Part shown: positions 18,907-27,305 of the stretch, piece after piece | Layout: every line of letters begins with the position of its first letter | Position numbering within the stretch: the stretch's first letter is position 1 | Assembly: GCA_047635055.1 (NCBI GenBank) | Contig: JBLIIJ010000030.1 | Coordinates: 1 to 39,538, forward strand | Reading direction: 5' to 3' | Length of the DNA stretch: 39,538 nucleotides | Origin: JAVJRN01 sp047635055 | GTDB lineage: Bacteria > Bacteroidota > Bacteroidia > Cytophagales > Cyclobacteriaceae | The notes under the pieces: generated by a model | The model's database searches: none | What the model was told of the DNA's origin: nothing | Seen by the model: only the letters and a program-made list of their open reading frames with translations | Made by a program: the position numbers and the translations under genes

Positions 18907-20133
18907 TTAAAACTCCACTTCAACGCTTACATTCTCTTCCTCTCGTTGAACAATCACGGCTGTTTTGTCGCCTTTCTTAAAGGAAGCGAGTGCTCTCATA
19001 TAGCTCATCATGTTAGTGATGGTACTGTCCCCCATTTGGATCACAATATCACCTTTCAATATTCCGGCTTTTTGAGCAGGTTTATCATCACTGATGCCAT
19101 CTATTCTCATTCCTTCACCATCATATAGGTAGTCAGGGATAACTCCGAGTGTAACGGTGAATTTTGGTCCTCTGGAGGATTCATCTTTCGTTTTGTTAAA
19201 CGCCATTTTTTCCGTGATATCAGTGGACCGCACTATGTTTTCAATCACATTTGAGATCTTCAAAATTCCATTAAAGTTGATTTTCTCTGGGTCGTCACTT
19301 GGCTTATGATAGTCTTCATGTTGACCGGTGAAAAAATGTAATACGGGAATATCCTGTAGATAAAAAGAAGTATGATCGGAGGGACCAACTCCAGATTCTT
19401 TCATTATCACCTTCAAAGCTTCAGTATTGCTCGTATCAATGATATTTGGCCAGTTTGGAGTGGTTCCAGTGCCGCTTATGGCTATTCCTCTAGCTGTATC
19501 TAGCCGCCCAACCATGTCCATATTGATCATGAAGTTGACCTTAGCTAAATCTATTGTTGGGTTTTTAACAAAATAATTCGAACCCCAAAGTCCTTTTTCC
19601 TCTCCTGAAAAGGCAATAAACAAGATGTCACGATTTGAAGTCACAGTTTTTAACTTCTGAGCAAGAGATAGCATCGCTGCTACGCCGCTAGCATTGTCAT
19701 CTGCGCCATTATGAATGGCTGTATCTCCTCGATGCAGAGAAGAAGTACCTCCCATTCCTAAATGATCGTAATGTGCACCGATTATCACCATTTCATCGCC
19801 AGCATTGTCTATCATCCCGATCACATTATATCCGGTAATACCATCTTCACCTGTTTCTTTTATCTCAGCTTTCTCATGTGGGTTATCCGTTTTTTTAACG
19901 AAGAAAGACTGCAAAAACCCATCAGTTCCTTTCGGAGCAATGCCTATTTCGGAGAATCTATTACTTATGTATTCAGCTGCTTTTTTTTCACCCTCCGTAC
20001 CGACTTCACGTCCCTCGTACTCGTCTGCCGCCAGCGTGACGACATCAGATTTTATTTGTTGGCTATAATTAATAGGTTTTTCTTGCTTACAGGAGATAAA
20101 AAGAACAACAAGTACAAATAGAAGTTGATACAT
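18907..20133 (-). CDS. M28 family zinc aminopeptidase lipoprotein with C-terminal PDZ domain
   Basis: Protein of 408 residues with a lipobox (LFISC, Cys15), so probably anchored in the envelope. The M28 zinc site is complete: H121 and D123 (HYDHLG), D145 (GADDNASG), E178/E179 (SGEEKG), D206 (NMDMVG) and H276 (DYHKP). A PDZ domain covers about 318-400 (GMRIDGISDDKPAQKAGILKGD is its binding-loop region). The family removes N-terminal residues from peptides. PDZ-bearing M28 lipoproteins are common in this phylum and likely serve peptide scavenging. It is divergent from the TolB-like gene with only 41 bp between them, so the two promoters must overlap. Confidence 0.95.
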   Translation of the reverse strand: MYQLLFVLVVLFISCKQEKPINYSQQIKSDVVTLAADEYEGREVGTEGEKKAAEYISNRFSEIGIAPKGTDGFLQSFFVKKTDNPHEKAEIKETGEDGITGYNVIGMIDNAGDEMVIIGAHYDHLGMGGTSSLHRGDTAIHNGADDNASGVAAMLSLAQKLKTVTSNRDILFIAFSGEEKGLWGSNYFVKNPTIDLAKVNFMINMDMVGRLDTARGIAISGTGTTPNWPNIIDTSNTEALKVIMKESGVGPSDHTSFYLQDIPVLHFFTGQHEDYHKPSDDPEKINFNGILKISNVIENIVRSTDITEKMAFNKTKDESSRGPKFTVTLGVIPDYLYDGEGMRIDGISDDKPAQKAGILKGDIVIQMGDSTITNMMSYMRALASFKKGDKTAVIVQREEENVSVEVEF

Positions 20134-20174
20134 TTTGCAGTTATGGTTAGTTTCGCGATACTAAGCTAATACAC

Positions 20175-21266
20175 ATGAATAACGTTTTATACTCCTTATT
20201 AATAGTTTCTCTTTTTGCTTGTCAGTCAGGTAAAGAAAGTAAGTCCAATGAAGTTGCTGATAAACAAGCTGATACATTGAGATACGCGCAAGAATCGCAT
20301 TTAAAAAATGTTAAGCAACTTACCTGGGGGGGCAATAATGCGGAAGCTTATTGGGCCTTTGAAAAGAATGAACTTGTTTTTCAGTCAGATTTTTCTGAAT
20401 GGGGAGTAAGTTGTGATCAGATTTTCACATTGGATATTGCGTCTGCCAAAAAAGGAATCAAGCCGCCGATGGTCAGCACAGGAATGGGTCGCACAACTTG
20501 CGCTTATTTTTTACCTGGGGATAGTCTTATCGTTTATGGATCCACACATTTAGGAGATTCTTTATGTCCAGCAACTCCCGATAGGTCGAGTGGCAAATAC
20601 GTTTGGCCTATTTATGAAGATTATGATATTTTCGTTGCTGATAGAGCTGGAAATATTGTTAACCAATTGACGACTGAGGCTGGTTACGATGCGGAGGCAA
20701 CTGTTTCCCCCCAAGGAGATAAAATTGTTTTTACTTCCATCAGAACAGGAGACTTAGAGCTTTATACAATGAATATCGATGGATCAGAAGTTTATCAAGT
20801 GACTGATGGTCTTGGCTATGATGGAGGTGCTTTCTTTTCGCCGGATGGCACTAAATTAATTTTTAGGGCTTCCAGACCAGAGACTGACGAGGAAATAAAA
20901 GAGTACAAGGAGCTATTAAGTCAAGGGCTAGTTCAGCCAACAGCAATGGAGCTATACGTTTGTAATGTCGATGGAAGCGAATTAACTAAAATCACGGAGC
21001 TCGGAAATGCGAATTGGGCGCCTTTCTTTCATCCAAATGGCAAAAAGGTTATTTTCTCTTCAAATTATGAGTCCAAAAGAGGTTTTCCTTTCAACCTTTA
21101 CATGATTAACATCGATGGTACAGGCCTGGAAAAAGTGACACATGACCAGACGTTCGATAGTTTTGCAATGTTCAGCCCTGACGGAAAGTACTTGGTATGG
21201 GCGTCTAATAGATTTAATGGGGGTAACAGAGATACCAATTTGTTTGTAGCTGAGTGGGTGGACTAA
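20175..21266 (+). CDS. TolB-like beta-propeller lipoprotein (PD40 repeats)
   Basis: Protein of 363 residues with a lipobox (SLFAC, Cys16). The body is built of WD40-like (PD40) repeats, visible as ATVSPQGDKIVFTSIR, AFFSPDGTKLIFRASR, PFFHPNGKKVIFSSNY and AMFSPDGKYLVWASNR. These form a beta-propeller related to the C-terminal part of TolB. It lacks the TolB N-terminal domain, so it is not a Tol-Pal TolB. Probably a periplasmic or surface binding lipoprotein. It could work with the divergent M28 peptidase, but that is only suggested by position. Confidence 0.9.
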   Translation: MNNVLYSLLIVSLFACQSGKESKSNEVADKQADTLRYAQESHLKNVKQLTWGGNNAEAYWAFEKNELVFQSDFSEWGVSCDQIFTLDIASAKKGIKPPMVSTGMGRTTCAYFLPGDSLIVYGSTHLGDSLCPATPDRSSGKYVWPIYEDYDIFVADRAGNIVNQLTTEAGYDAEATVSPQGDKIVFTSIRTGDLELYTMNIDGSEVYQVTDGLGYDGGAFFSPDGTKLIFRASRPETDEEIKEYKELLSQGLVQPTAMELYVCNVDGSELTKITELGNANWAPFFHPNGKKVIFSSNYESKRGFPFNLYMINIDGTGLEKVTHDQTFDSFAMFSPDGKYLVWASNRFNGGNRDTNLFVAEWVD

Positions 21267-21280
21267 TAAGCCTGAATTAG

Positions 21281-21314
21281 GGTTTATCTAAACCAAATTG
21301 GCTTTAGATAAACC
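21281..21314. repeat. Perfect 12-bp inverted repeat after the TolB-like gene
   Basis: GGTTTATCTAAA (21281-21292) and TTTAGATAAACC (21303-21314) pair perfectly around a 10-nt loop, 14 bp after the stop of the TolB-like gene. There is no T-run on either strand, so it is not a classical terminator. It may still end transcripts or protect a 3' end. It overlaps the end of the doubtful minus-strand frame. Confidence 0.6.
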
Positions 21315-21515
21315 TAGAATAGAATAAAAATAGTCAAAAACTATTTGTGCTTTATCTGAGCTTTCTATTCGGTACGAGAGGGACAAAAGATTTTTTCTTG
21401 TTTTTCTAACTTCAAAATAGAAAGAGTATATAAAATCTTGGTTGCCTTCCTTGAAAGGACTGGTGTCGCTGCTCAATACCGCCTCATCGACAACAACAAC
21501 GCCTATATCTTGCAT
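21288..21515 (-). CDS. Doubtful small hypothetical protein or gene remnant
   Basis: An open frame of 75 codons from the ATG at 21515. A TTG at 21527 would add four codons. Composition is protein-like (FIYSFYFEVRKTRKNLLSLSYRIESSDKAQIVFDYFYSILGL), but no family is recognised. The 3' end lies within a perfect inverted repeat. The surrounding 400 bp carries no intact gene, so this may be a leftover of a decayed gene. Confidence 0.35.
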   Translation of the reverse strand: MQDIGVVVVDEAVLSSDTSPFKEGNQDFIYSFYFEVRKTRKNLLSLSYRIESSDKAQIVFDYFYSILGLSKANLV

Positions 21516-21527
21516 TCGATAATGCAA

Positions 21528-21947
21528 TCAGGACTTAACCCAAAGGAGGCAATGACAGCATGTTAACTTTTGTCAATAATGATCTTTTTTGGAAAACTCC
21601 ATCGATTATAGAGGAAAGGAATAGTGAAAAGAACGATTCCCAAAAGCTTAATCTTTTGTTCGGGTTAAGGACTAAAATTGGTGAGTAAAATACTAAAAAA
21701 GACTCCTGCGATGGGTGCTAAGTAGCCGTTGATAGCTTTTGACTTAAGATAGCTTTTTTCGGTTGTTTCCTAGTTCGGAGTAGTTCTGTTCTGAAACTAT
21801 AGAATTAAGGCTAGTTAGTTCCATGTACGAATGTAGATCTAAAGTCTAATTGATAGACTAGACACTCCACTAACGCTAAGGCATTTCAAGATACTTATTT
21901 GGTGTAATTATCTCATGGATTCCATTCAAACAAAATCTACCTTGAAG
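21528..21947. other. Gene-poor stretch, possibly decayed
   Basis: No convincing gene was found. On the minus strand, 21665-21769 holds a short stop-bounded stretch of about 34 codons with a membrane-like segment (NGYLAPIAGVFFSILLTNF). Just upstream in another frame, a short start-like peptide (MELTSLNSIVSEQNYSELG) ends where this one begins. This looks like a frameshifted remnant of a small membrane protein, but it is too short to prove. A near-inverted pair (GGACTTAACCC, GGGTTAAGGAC) brackets part of it. Confidence 0.4.
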
Positions 21948-22328
21948 TCAATGCCTGTTCGAAAGCGCCCACAAGAGGAGTAGAGGGTGTACGAGCAATA
22001 GCCGTCCCCAACCAAGCCATTCTGGAACGCAAAGTGCGTCGACACAACTTCCCTCAGTGATAAAATAAATATGTGAAGGTATAAATGCCACTAACAAAAT
22101 GGCGAGACCATAAGCAGCAAGTTTTCTATAGTTGCTCGTTAAAAGCATCAATCCAAGCATGATCTCCACGACTCCTGACACAATATTGATTGCCCCGTGC
22201 CAAGGAAGGTAATTAGGAATTAAGTCAAAATAGAACTCGGGATTCAAGAAATGATTCGCCCCGGCAGCTACATAGAAACCCGCCTGTACAAAAAGACTTA
22301 GCTTTTTAAGAAGTGAGCTTCCATCCAT
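21948..22328 (-). CDS. DoxX-like small integral membrane protein
   Basis: Protein of 126 residues with four predicted membrane helices and little else. The motif pattern (AGANHFLNPEFYFDLIPNYLPWHGAIN...SGVVEIMLGLMLL) fits the DoxX-like/MauE-like small membrane protein group. Two cysteines lie in a loop (GSCVDALCVPEW). It starts 23 bp inside the preceding gene, so both are probably made together. Function is unknown; related proteins have been linked to redox balance in membranes. Confidence 0.75.
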   Translation of the reverse strand: MDGSSLLKKLSLFVQAGFYVAAGANHFLNPEFYFDLIPNYLPWHGAINIVSGVVEIMLGLMLLTSNYRKLAAYGLAILLVAFIPSHIYFITEGSCVDALCVPEWLGWGRLLLVHPLLLLWALSNRH

Positions 22329-22701
22329 TTTTGTGTGTTTCTTTTAAAATTAAGATAAAAGGAATCCACCAAATCAGATCGTTGGTTATTAAAGTGTAAC
22401 CAAACTCTGCGGAGACCTTTCCCGTGAAATAATTCAATACATAGCCAATAGGGCCAAATATTTTTCCAAGAAACCCGACAAATACAATAGGCCAATGTCT
22501 CACAGGGTCATAACTCGCTAGCCAATAGCCGATACCATACACACCAATCACCATACCCATCCCTTGCCAAATGGTGGCATGATTCAATGCTTCCATGTTG
22601 GTCAGTTCAAAAAAGTGCTGTGGAAACAAGACTACCCAAGCACCCCAAAGGATGTTGTAGATGGCTGCTAATTTCAATGTCAGGCTATGATTCAATTCCA
22701 T
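22306..22701 (-). CDS. Small four-helix membrane protein
   Basis: Protein of 131 residues with four predicted membrane helices (about 6-26, 44-62, 69-90 and 105-123). The pattern WGAWVVLFPQHFFELTNM resembles a small membrane family often found in Bacteroidota and Proteobacteria. I cannot name the family with confidence. It overlaps the DoxX-like gene by 23 bp and probably shares its message. The next gene upstream has its own terminator, so this starts a two-gene unit. Confidence 0.7.
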   Translation of the reverse strand: MELNHSLTLKLAAIYNILWGAWVVLFPQHFFELTNMEALNHATIWQGMGMVIGVYGIGYWLASYDPVRHWPIVFVGFLGKIFGPIGYVLNYFTGKVSAEFGYTLITNDLIWWIPFILILKETHKNGWKLTS

Positions 22702-22739
22702 GATAAAAGAAACACTGAATCAATACCAATGTTCATAAA

Positions 22740-22771
22740 AAAAGTCGAAACCTCTGAAGATTTCGACTTTT
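22740..22771 (-). terminator. Rho-independent terminator of the lipoprotein gene at 22791-23585
   Basis: An 11-bp perfect stem (22740-22750 with 22761-22771) has a 10-nt loop. The minus-strand 3' side is a run of eight T. It lies 20 bp past the stop of the lipoprotein gene. Confidence 0.85.
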
Positions 22772-22790
22772 ACGTTTTTTGATTTCGTTC

Positions 22791-23585
22791 TTACTCCATC
22801 AACTTGACAGTTCTTTCAACAGTGTTAAAAGGACCTGGAATGACCTGACCATCTTTATCGACCAATTCTAATTTGACCGTGACCTCTCCTGGCTCCAAAC
22901 CTTGAATGTAATAAGGAACCCATTCGTCTATGGTGAACTGTGTGCCATTAATTGTGGCGATAATTTTATTTCCTTCAGGACTGATTGCTGTATTCAAAAG
23001 AAAGAAGTCGAGCATAAGATTTTGAATATCATCACCCGAATAAGTGCCTTTTGGACGACTATAAAACATGTGTTCGGAGGATAAATCTACCTCTGGTCCT
23101 TCGGTAGGTTCGCCAACTTTCACTACATCAACCCAAAACGCTTGACCGTTTTTCACGCTCTCATGGTATGATCTAGATAGAAATGCCAATACCGTGTAGT
23201 AACCTTCATTCATTTCTTTAGTGAAAGAGGGGGTATAATGTGCAGAATACGGGCCATTATCGACAATAAAATGAATATGTTGTCCTTTGCCAGAATTAGC
23301 GATACCTCTAGTCCCAGCATCTGCGGTCTGAACGCCAAGTTCGTAATTAGCCACTTCAAAATTGAAAGAGGCGCTATATGTTGAATCTCCTTTTTTAACA
23401 TCCATATTAGCCATGCCTAAGGTGGCATCCGCATATTCTGGAGAGGCAGGTACTTTTACTAAAGAGATAGGTTTTACTTCTTCAACTTGAGCATCCTCTT
23501 TGCTGCTTTCTTGTTTGGTCGGTCCGCAAGAAATCACTAAAAAAAATAAGGAGCTTAGTATTATTGCGCTGTTTGTAGATTTCAT
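22791..23585 (-). CDS. Lipoprotein of the 'phosphopeptide-binding' annotated type
   Basis: Protein of 264 residues with a lipobox (LVISC, Cys20). The sequence shows GKGQHIHFIVDNGPYSAHY in the middle and GEVTVKLELVDKDGQVIPGPFN near the end. This recalls the DUF4399-type beta-sandwich found in proteins often labelled phosphopeptide-binding in this phylum. That label is from memory of database names and is not a demonstrated activity. The protein likely sits in the envelope and binds a ligand or metal through the conserved His residues. Transcribed alone, with its own terminator. Confidence 0.75.
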   Translation of the reverse strand: MKSTNSAIILSSLFFLVISCGPTKQESSKEDAQVEEVKPISLVKVPASPEYADATLGMANMDVKKGDSTYSASFNFEVANYELGVQTADAGTRGIANSGKGQHIHFIVDNGPYSAHYTPSFTKEMNEGYYTVLAFLSRSYHESVKNGQAFWVDVVKVGEPTEGPEVDLSSEHMFYSRPKGTYSGDDIQNLMLDFFLLNTAISPEGNKIIATINGTQFTIDEWVPYYIQGLEPGEVTVKLELVDKDGQVIPGPFNTVERTVKLME

Positions 23586-23725
23586 GTTGCTTAGATTTTA
23601 CGTTTCGTGATTATAACACTTGAATGTAAATTTAGTTAGAATTCGACTGGTTATGATTGAAAATTATCGATTCACTTTGTTGTTCTACCGGTTCACGACA
23701 TAACTGTTCTTTATTAATTAATTAT

Positions 23726-23743
23726 ACATGACTTTAGTCACGT
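23726..23743. promoter_or_regulatory. Near-perfect palindrome before the receiver gene, possible operator
   Basis: TGACT-TT-AGTCA (23729-23740) is a dyad with two matching outer pairs on each side (AC...GT). It ends 21 bp before the ATG of the response regulator. The place and symmetry fit a binding site for a dimeric regulator. No known regulator is recognised. Confidence 0.3.
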
Positions 23744-23764
23744 CCTACAAAAAACTAATCGGAT

Positions 23765-24193
23765 ATGTCAATAGCTACGAAAGCACCAAGAGCGAAAAAA
23801 GATTTTACCATACTATATGTTGATGATGAGCAAGTGAACCTAAGAGGATTTAAGGCAGTCTTTAGAAGGCATTTTAATATATTCGTTGCGTTAAATGGAG
23901 ACGAAGCACTTGAGGTACTCAAAAACGAAAAAATTGATCTTTTAATTACGGATCAAATGATGCCGGGTATCACAGGTACGGAGTTATTGAAAAAGGTTCA
24001 TACGACTAATCCAGAGATTATTCGGATGATATTGAGCGGTTTTATCAAATTGGATGAGCTGAAAAGCGCTACTGGTTCTTTTGGCATCCATGATTTTGTA
24101 AGCAAGCCTTGGAATTTTGAAGAACTCAAAGGAACATTTGATCATCTACTTACGACACCAAACGCTCCTTTGAGAATTTTTCATCAGAATTGA
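23765..24193 (+). CDS. Stand-alone receiver-domain response regulator
   Basis: Protein of 142 residues made only of a receiver domain with a short basic N-terminal tail. The phosphorylation site is complete: D20/D21 (VDDEQ), D63 (ITDQMMPG), S91 (LSGF) and K114 (SKPW). The DQMMPG and LSGF...KPW pattern resembles receivers of the HD-GYP and hybrid-kinase type. No kinase or output gene lies beside it, so it probably relays a signal by protein contact. It is convergent with the M16 peptidase, with 6 bp between the stops. Confidence 0.93.
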   Translation: MSIATKAPRAKKDFTILYVDDEQVNLRGFKAVFRRHFNIFVALNGDEALEVLKNEKIDLLITDQMMPGITGTELLKKVHTTNPEIIRMILSGFIKLDELKSATGSFGIHDFVSKPWNFEELKGTFDHLLTTPNAPLRIFHQN

Positions 24194-24210
24194 ATTGATT
24201 TAGTTCAATT
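24188..24210. terminator. Weak AT-rich hairpin between convergent stops
   Basis: AATTGAA (24188-24194) and TTCAATT (24204-24210) form a 7-bp stem across the junction of the receiver and M16 peptidase genes. T-rich sequence follows on the plus strand. The stem is almost without GC, so termination strength is doubtful. Confidence 0.3.
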
Positions 24211-27154
24211 TTATATTCTCTATATCTTCATATCCAAACAGTTCATCAAGACTTAGTTCTTGGATTGTTCCATAATTTTTCAAGTCATTGAAATCTATTT
24301 TGTCTTTTGATCCAACAATTACCGTCACGTAATTTTTGTTCTTGACATATTTTTCATGAAAGTCTGTAAGGTTTTCGAAAGTCATTTCCTTCACATCAGC
24401 ATAAACATCTTGTCTAATATCATAGGTCAGGCCATTGTCCTGCGCATTGATATAATTCCAGATAATTCCACTTTTTGTAATTCTCTCACTTTCTATTTTA
24501 TTCAAGATTCCTTGTTTAGCTATACTAAAAGCATTTTCTGATTCAGGGAGATCATTTAGCAATGCCACCATGGCCTTCATCGCTTCTGATTGTTTGTCAG
24601 CTTGAGTTCCGATGTATGCAAATAGACTATTGGCTTTATCCTCTGTGTCGCCTTCACTGTATTGCGAGAACACCGAATAGGCAAGACCTTGCGCTTCACG
24701 TATCTCTTGAAAAACGATGCTATTCATGCCTCCACCAAAATATTCATTGAATAGTTTTATTTCAGGGGATAATTTCGGGTCGTAATCAATGCTCGTATGT
24801 AGCAACACCATCTCAGACTGCACCATATCATAGTCTGCCCAATATACTTTTGGCTCTGGGGTCTTTAGTTGTTCAAAGACAACATTTGCAGGAAGAGGTT
24901 TGAATTCTTCCGGTACTGCATGATAGGTAGTCAAGAAAGTTTCGAGTTCCCCTTTGCTTTTTGGTCCATAATAAAGCACTCGATGTTTCATTAATGGAAT
25001 TTCAGATATGACAGCAGTCAATTTTTCAGCAGTTAAATCAAGCAGCTCATAGTTGGCCAGGTTATTAGTAAATGGATTTTTGGCTCCATATCTGGCATAA
25101 TTTACTAATCCACTCCAAAGAATAGTTTGCTTGCTTTTCTTCGCATCTGCCCTTGATTTAAGTACTCTGTCTACCAAGTCATCCAAGGCTTTTTGATCAG
25201 GCTTTGGCGTGCGAATCAGTTGCTCAAAGAGCACTGTTGCCTTTTCCATATTCTCGTCTAGACCTGATAAGGTAACATAGGTCCGTCGACCAGAAGCATT
25301 CACGGAAAATGAACATCCAAGCTTGTACAATTCTTTCTTGAAGTCTTCTGACGATAAGTTTTCCGTACCTATATATTCAAGATATCCTACAGCCATTTTG
25401 AGGACTGGGTTTTCAAAGCTTCCGGCTTCCAGCATATAAGTGAGTTCAAAAAGTTTGTTCTCCGTATTTTGCCTTGACAATACCTCTAAACCACGATAAT
25501 CGAATTGAGTGATCTCCGTTTCATAATCCACGAAAACGGGTTTAAGTTTTTGGACTTCCGTTTGAGCGATCGCGGCATGAAAATCGGACTTTTGCTCACG
25601 ATTCACAGGAACTTTAGTAATCATGGGTTTATCTACCTGTTGCTTGATGGAATCTTCGCCACTTCTTTTAAAAACGATAGCGTAGTTGTCTGTGTAATTA
25701 ATATTGACAAAGTCAACAATCTGTTTTTTCGTGATCGTTTCTAATACATCCAAATTCTGAATGTACGTTTCCCAAGGAATGTCATTGGTGAAAGCCATGA
25801 CCATTTCATTTGCCCTTGACCGATTACTTTCAAGTTTCTTCATTTCGGATTTCTTGAAATCCGCAATCACAGCAGGAATTAGCCAATCTTCAAATTCCCC
25901 TTTTTTTACCAGCTCGATTTGTGCTAAAAGCAAGTCTCTAACCTCTTCCAACGTTTGTCCTTGTTTTGGTGACCCAAAAAAGGTGTGAAGCGTGTAATCA
26001 TTCATGACATCAGGGGAACATCCAGCATTGAGTACTTTTTGTTTTTGCTTTAGGTTAATATCAATTAAGCCAGCTTCGGCATTACTCAAAATCATATCTA
26101 CAAGTCTGATCATATGATGCTCTTGTGTGCCTCTTCCATCAAAGCGGTAGGCCATTCTCAAGCTTTCTGCGTCAGGTCCATAAACTTCTCTTACTCTTGG
26201 TGCCGTGATAGGAGCTTCTTCTATTTTAGTCCACTCAGCCAAGTTGTCGTTTGGCTTCCAATCTCCAAAAAAGGAATCTATTAATTTAATGGTTTCCGAA
26301 TATTCAATATCACCACTGATGCAAATAGCCACGTTATTCGGTCGATAATACTCATCAAAATATGACTTTATTTCAGTAATGGAAGGGTTTTTCAGATGGT
26401 CGATCGTTCCAATAACTGTTTGTGTGCCATACTGGTGTTTTTCGAAAGTTGCTTCGTAAAGCGCTTCTACAGATTTCCATAAATCATTATCTAGGGATCT
26501 GTTTTTTTCTTCGTATACTGCTTCTAATTCTGTGTGGAAAAGTCTATTGACGATTTTTTTAAAACGGTTGCCCTCAATGGCTAAAAAACGGGATAATTCA
26601 TTGGAAGGAATATCGACCGTATATACGGTGCGATCTTCTGTTGTATATGCATTTAAGCCTTTACCTCCAATTGTGGAGATCATCTTGTCATATTCATTTG
26701 GTATGGCTAACTCTGCAGCTTTGTTAGATACCGCATCGATTTTTTTATAATATTCTTTCCGCTCAGTTTCATCTTTAATGGTTGAATAAAAATTGAACAT
26801 GTTTTCAATACTATCCAAGAGAATTTTTTCAGCTTCATAATCTAGTGTGCCAAAGTCCGCAGTGCCTTTAAACATCATGTGTTCTAGGTAATGAGCCAGT
26901 CCGGTATTTGAGGCAGGATCGTTCTTTCCACCTGCTTTCACGGGAATATAAACATGCGCTCTTGGAGCATTTTCGTAATCACTTAAATATACTTTAAGGC
27001 CATTTTCTAAAGTATATATTCTGGTGTTCATTGGATCGTTGGATACGTATTCGTAGGTGTATCCTTCTTCTGTATTGGTCTTTCTTTGATACTGGTTTGA
27101 TTCTTCGCAAGAAAGAAAAAGTAGTACGAAGAGCGCAGTGTAGATGGTTTTCAT
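24200..27154 (-). CDS. M16 family zinc metallopeptidase (two-repeat, pitrilysin-type lipoprotein)
   Basis: Protein of 984 residues with a lipobox (LFLSC, Cys16). The inverted zinc motif HYLEH (88-92) is intact, and the third zinc ligand is expected among the glutamates of ELEAVYEEKNRS (209-220). The C-terminal half lacks the zinc motif but has the usual second-repeat signature (FNEYFGGGMNSIVFQEIREAQGLAYSVFS). It is thus a full-length two-repeat M16 enzyme in one chain. These proteins degrade peptides inside a closed chamber. Location is probably the periplasm or outer membrane. It is divergent from aconitase, 151 bp away. Confidence 0.95.
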   Translation of the reverse strand: MKTIYTALFVLLFLSCEESNQYQRKTNTEEGYTYEYVSNDPMNTRIYTLENGLKVYLSDYENAPRAHVYIPVKAGGKNDPASNTGLAHYLEHMMFKGTADFGTLDYEAEKILLDSIENMFNFYSTIKDETERKEYYKKIDAVSNKAAELAIPNEYDKMISTIGGKGLNAYTTEDRTVYTVDIPSNELSRFLAIEGNRFKKIVNRLFHTELEAVYEEKNRSLDNDLWKSVEALYEATFEKHQYGTQTVIGTIDHLKNPSITEIKSYFDEYYRPNNVAICISGDIEYSETIKLIDSFFGDWKPNDNLAEWTKIEEAPITAPRVREVYGPDAESLRMAYRFDGRGTQEHHMIRLVDMILSNAEAGLIDINLKQKQKVLNAGCSPDVMNDYTLHTFFGSPKQGQTLEEVRDLLLAQIELVKKGEFEDWLIPAVIADFKKSEMKKLESNRSRANEMVMAFTNDIPWETYIQNLDVLETITKKQIVDFVNINYTDNYAIVFKRSGEDSIKQQVDKPMITKVPVNREQKSDFHAAIAQTEVQKLKPVFVDYETEITQFDYRGLEVLSRQNTENKLFELTYMLEAGSFENPVLKMAVGYLEYIGTENLSSEDFKKELYKLGCSFSVNASGRRTYVTLSGLDENMEKATVLFEQLIRTPKPDQKALDDLVDRVLKSRADAKKSKQTILWSGLVNYARYGAKNPFTNNLANYELLDLTAEKLTAVISEIPLMKHRVLYYGPKSKGELETFLTTYHAVPEEFKPLPANVVFEQLKTPEPKVYWADYDMVQSEMVLLHTSIDYDPKLSPEIKLFNEYFGGGMNSIVFQEIREAQGLAYSVFSQYSEGDTEDKANSLFAYIGTQADKQSEAMKAMVALLNDLPESENAFSIAKQGILNKIESERITKSGIIWNYINAQDNGLTYDIRQDVYADVKEMTFENLTDFHEKYVKNKNYVTVIVGSKDKIDFNDLKNYGTIQELSLDELFGYEDIENIKLN

Positions 27155-27305
27155 AAAGAGAAAAATTGGAATTGGTAAACTTTCTGACGAAAATAAGCAT
27201 TTACTCTAGTAATTCATGAGGATATTTAGTTGATAAATTTCTATCCACTGATCAAAATAGATATCTTCGTTTAAATTTAGATTTTTTAGAATTAATTCAA
27301 CTAAT

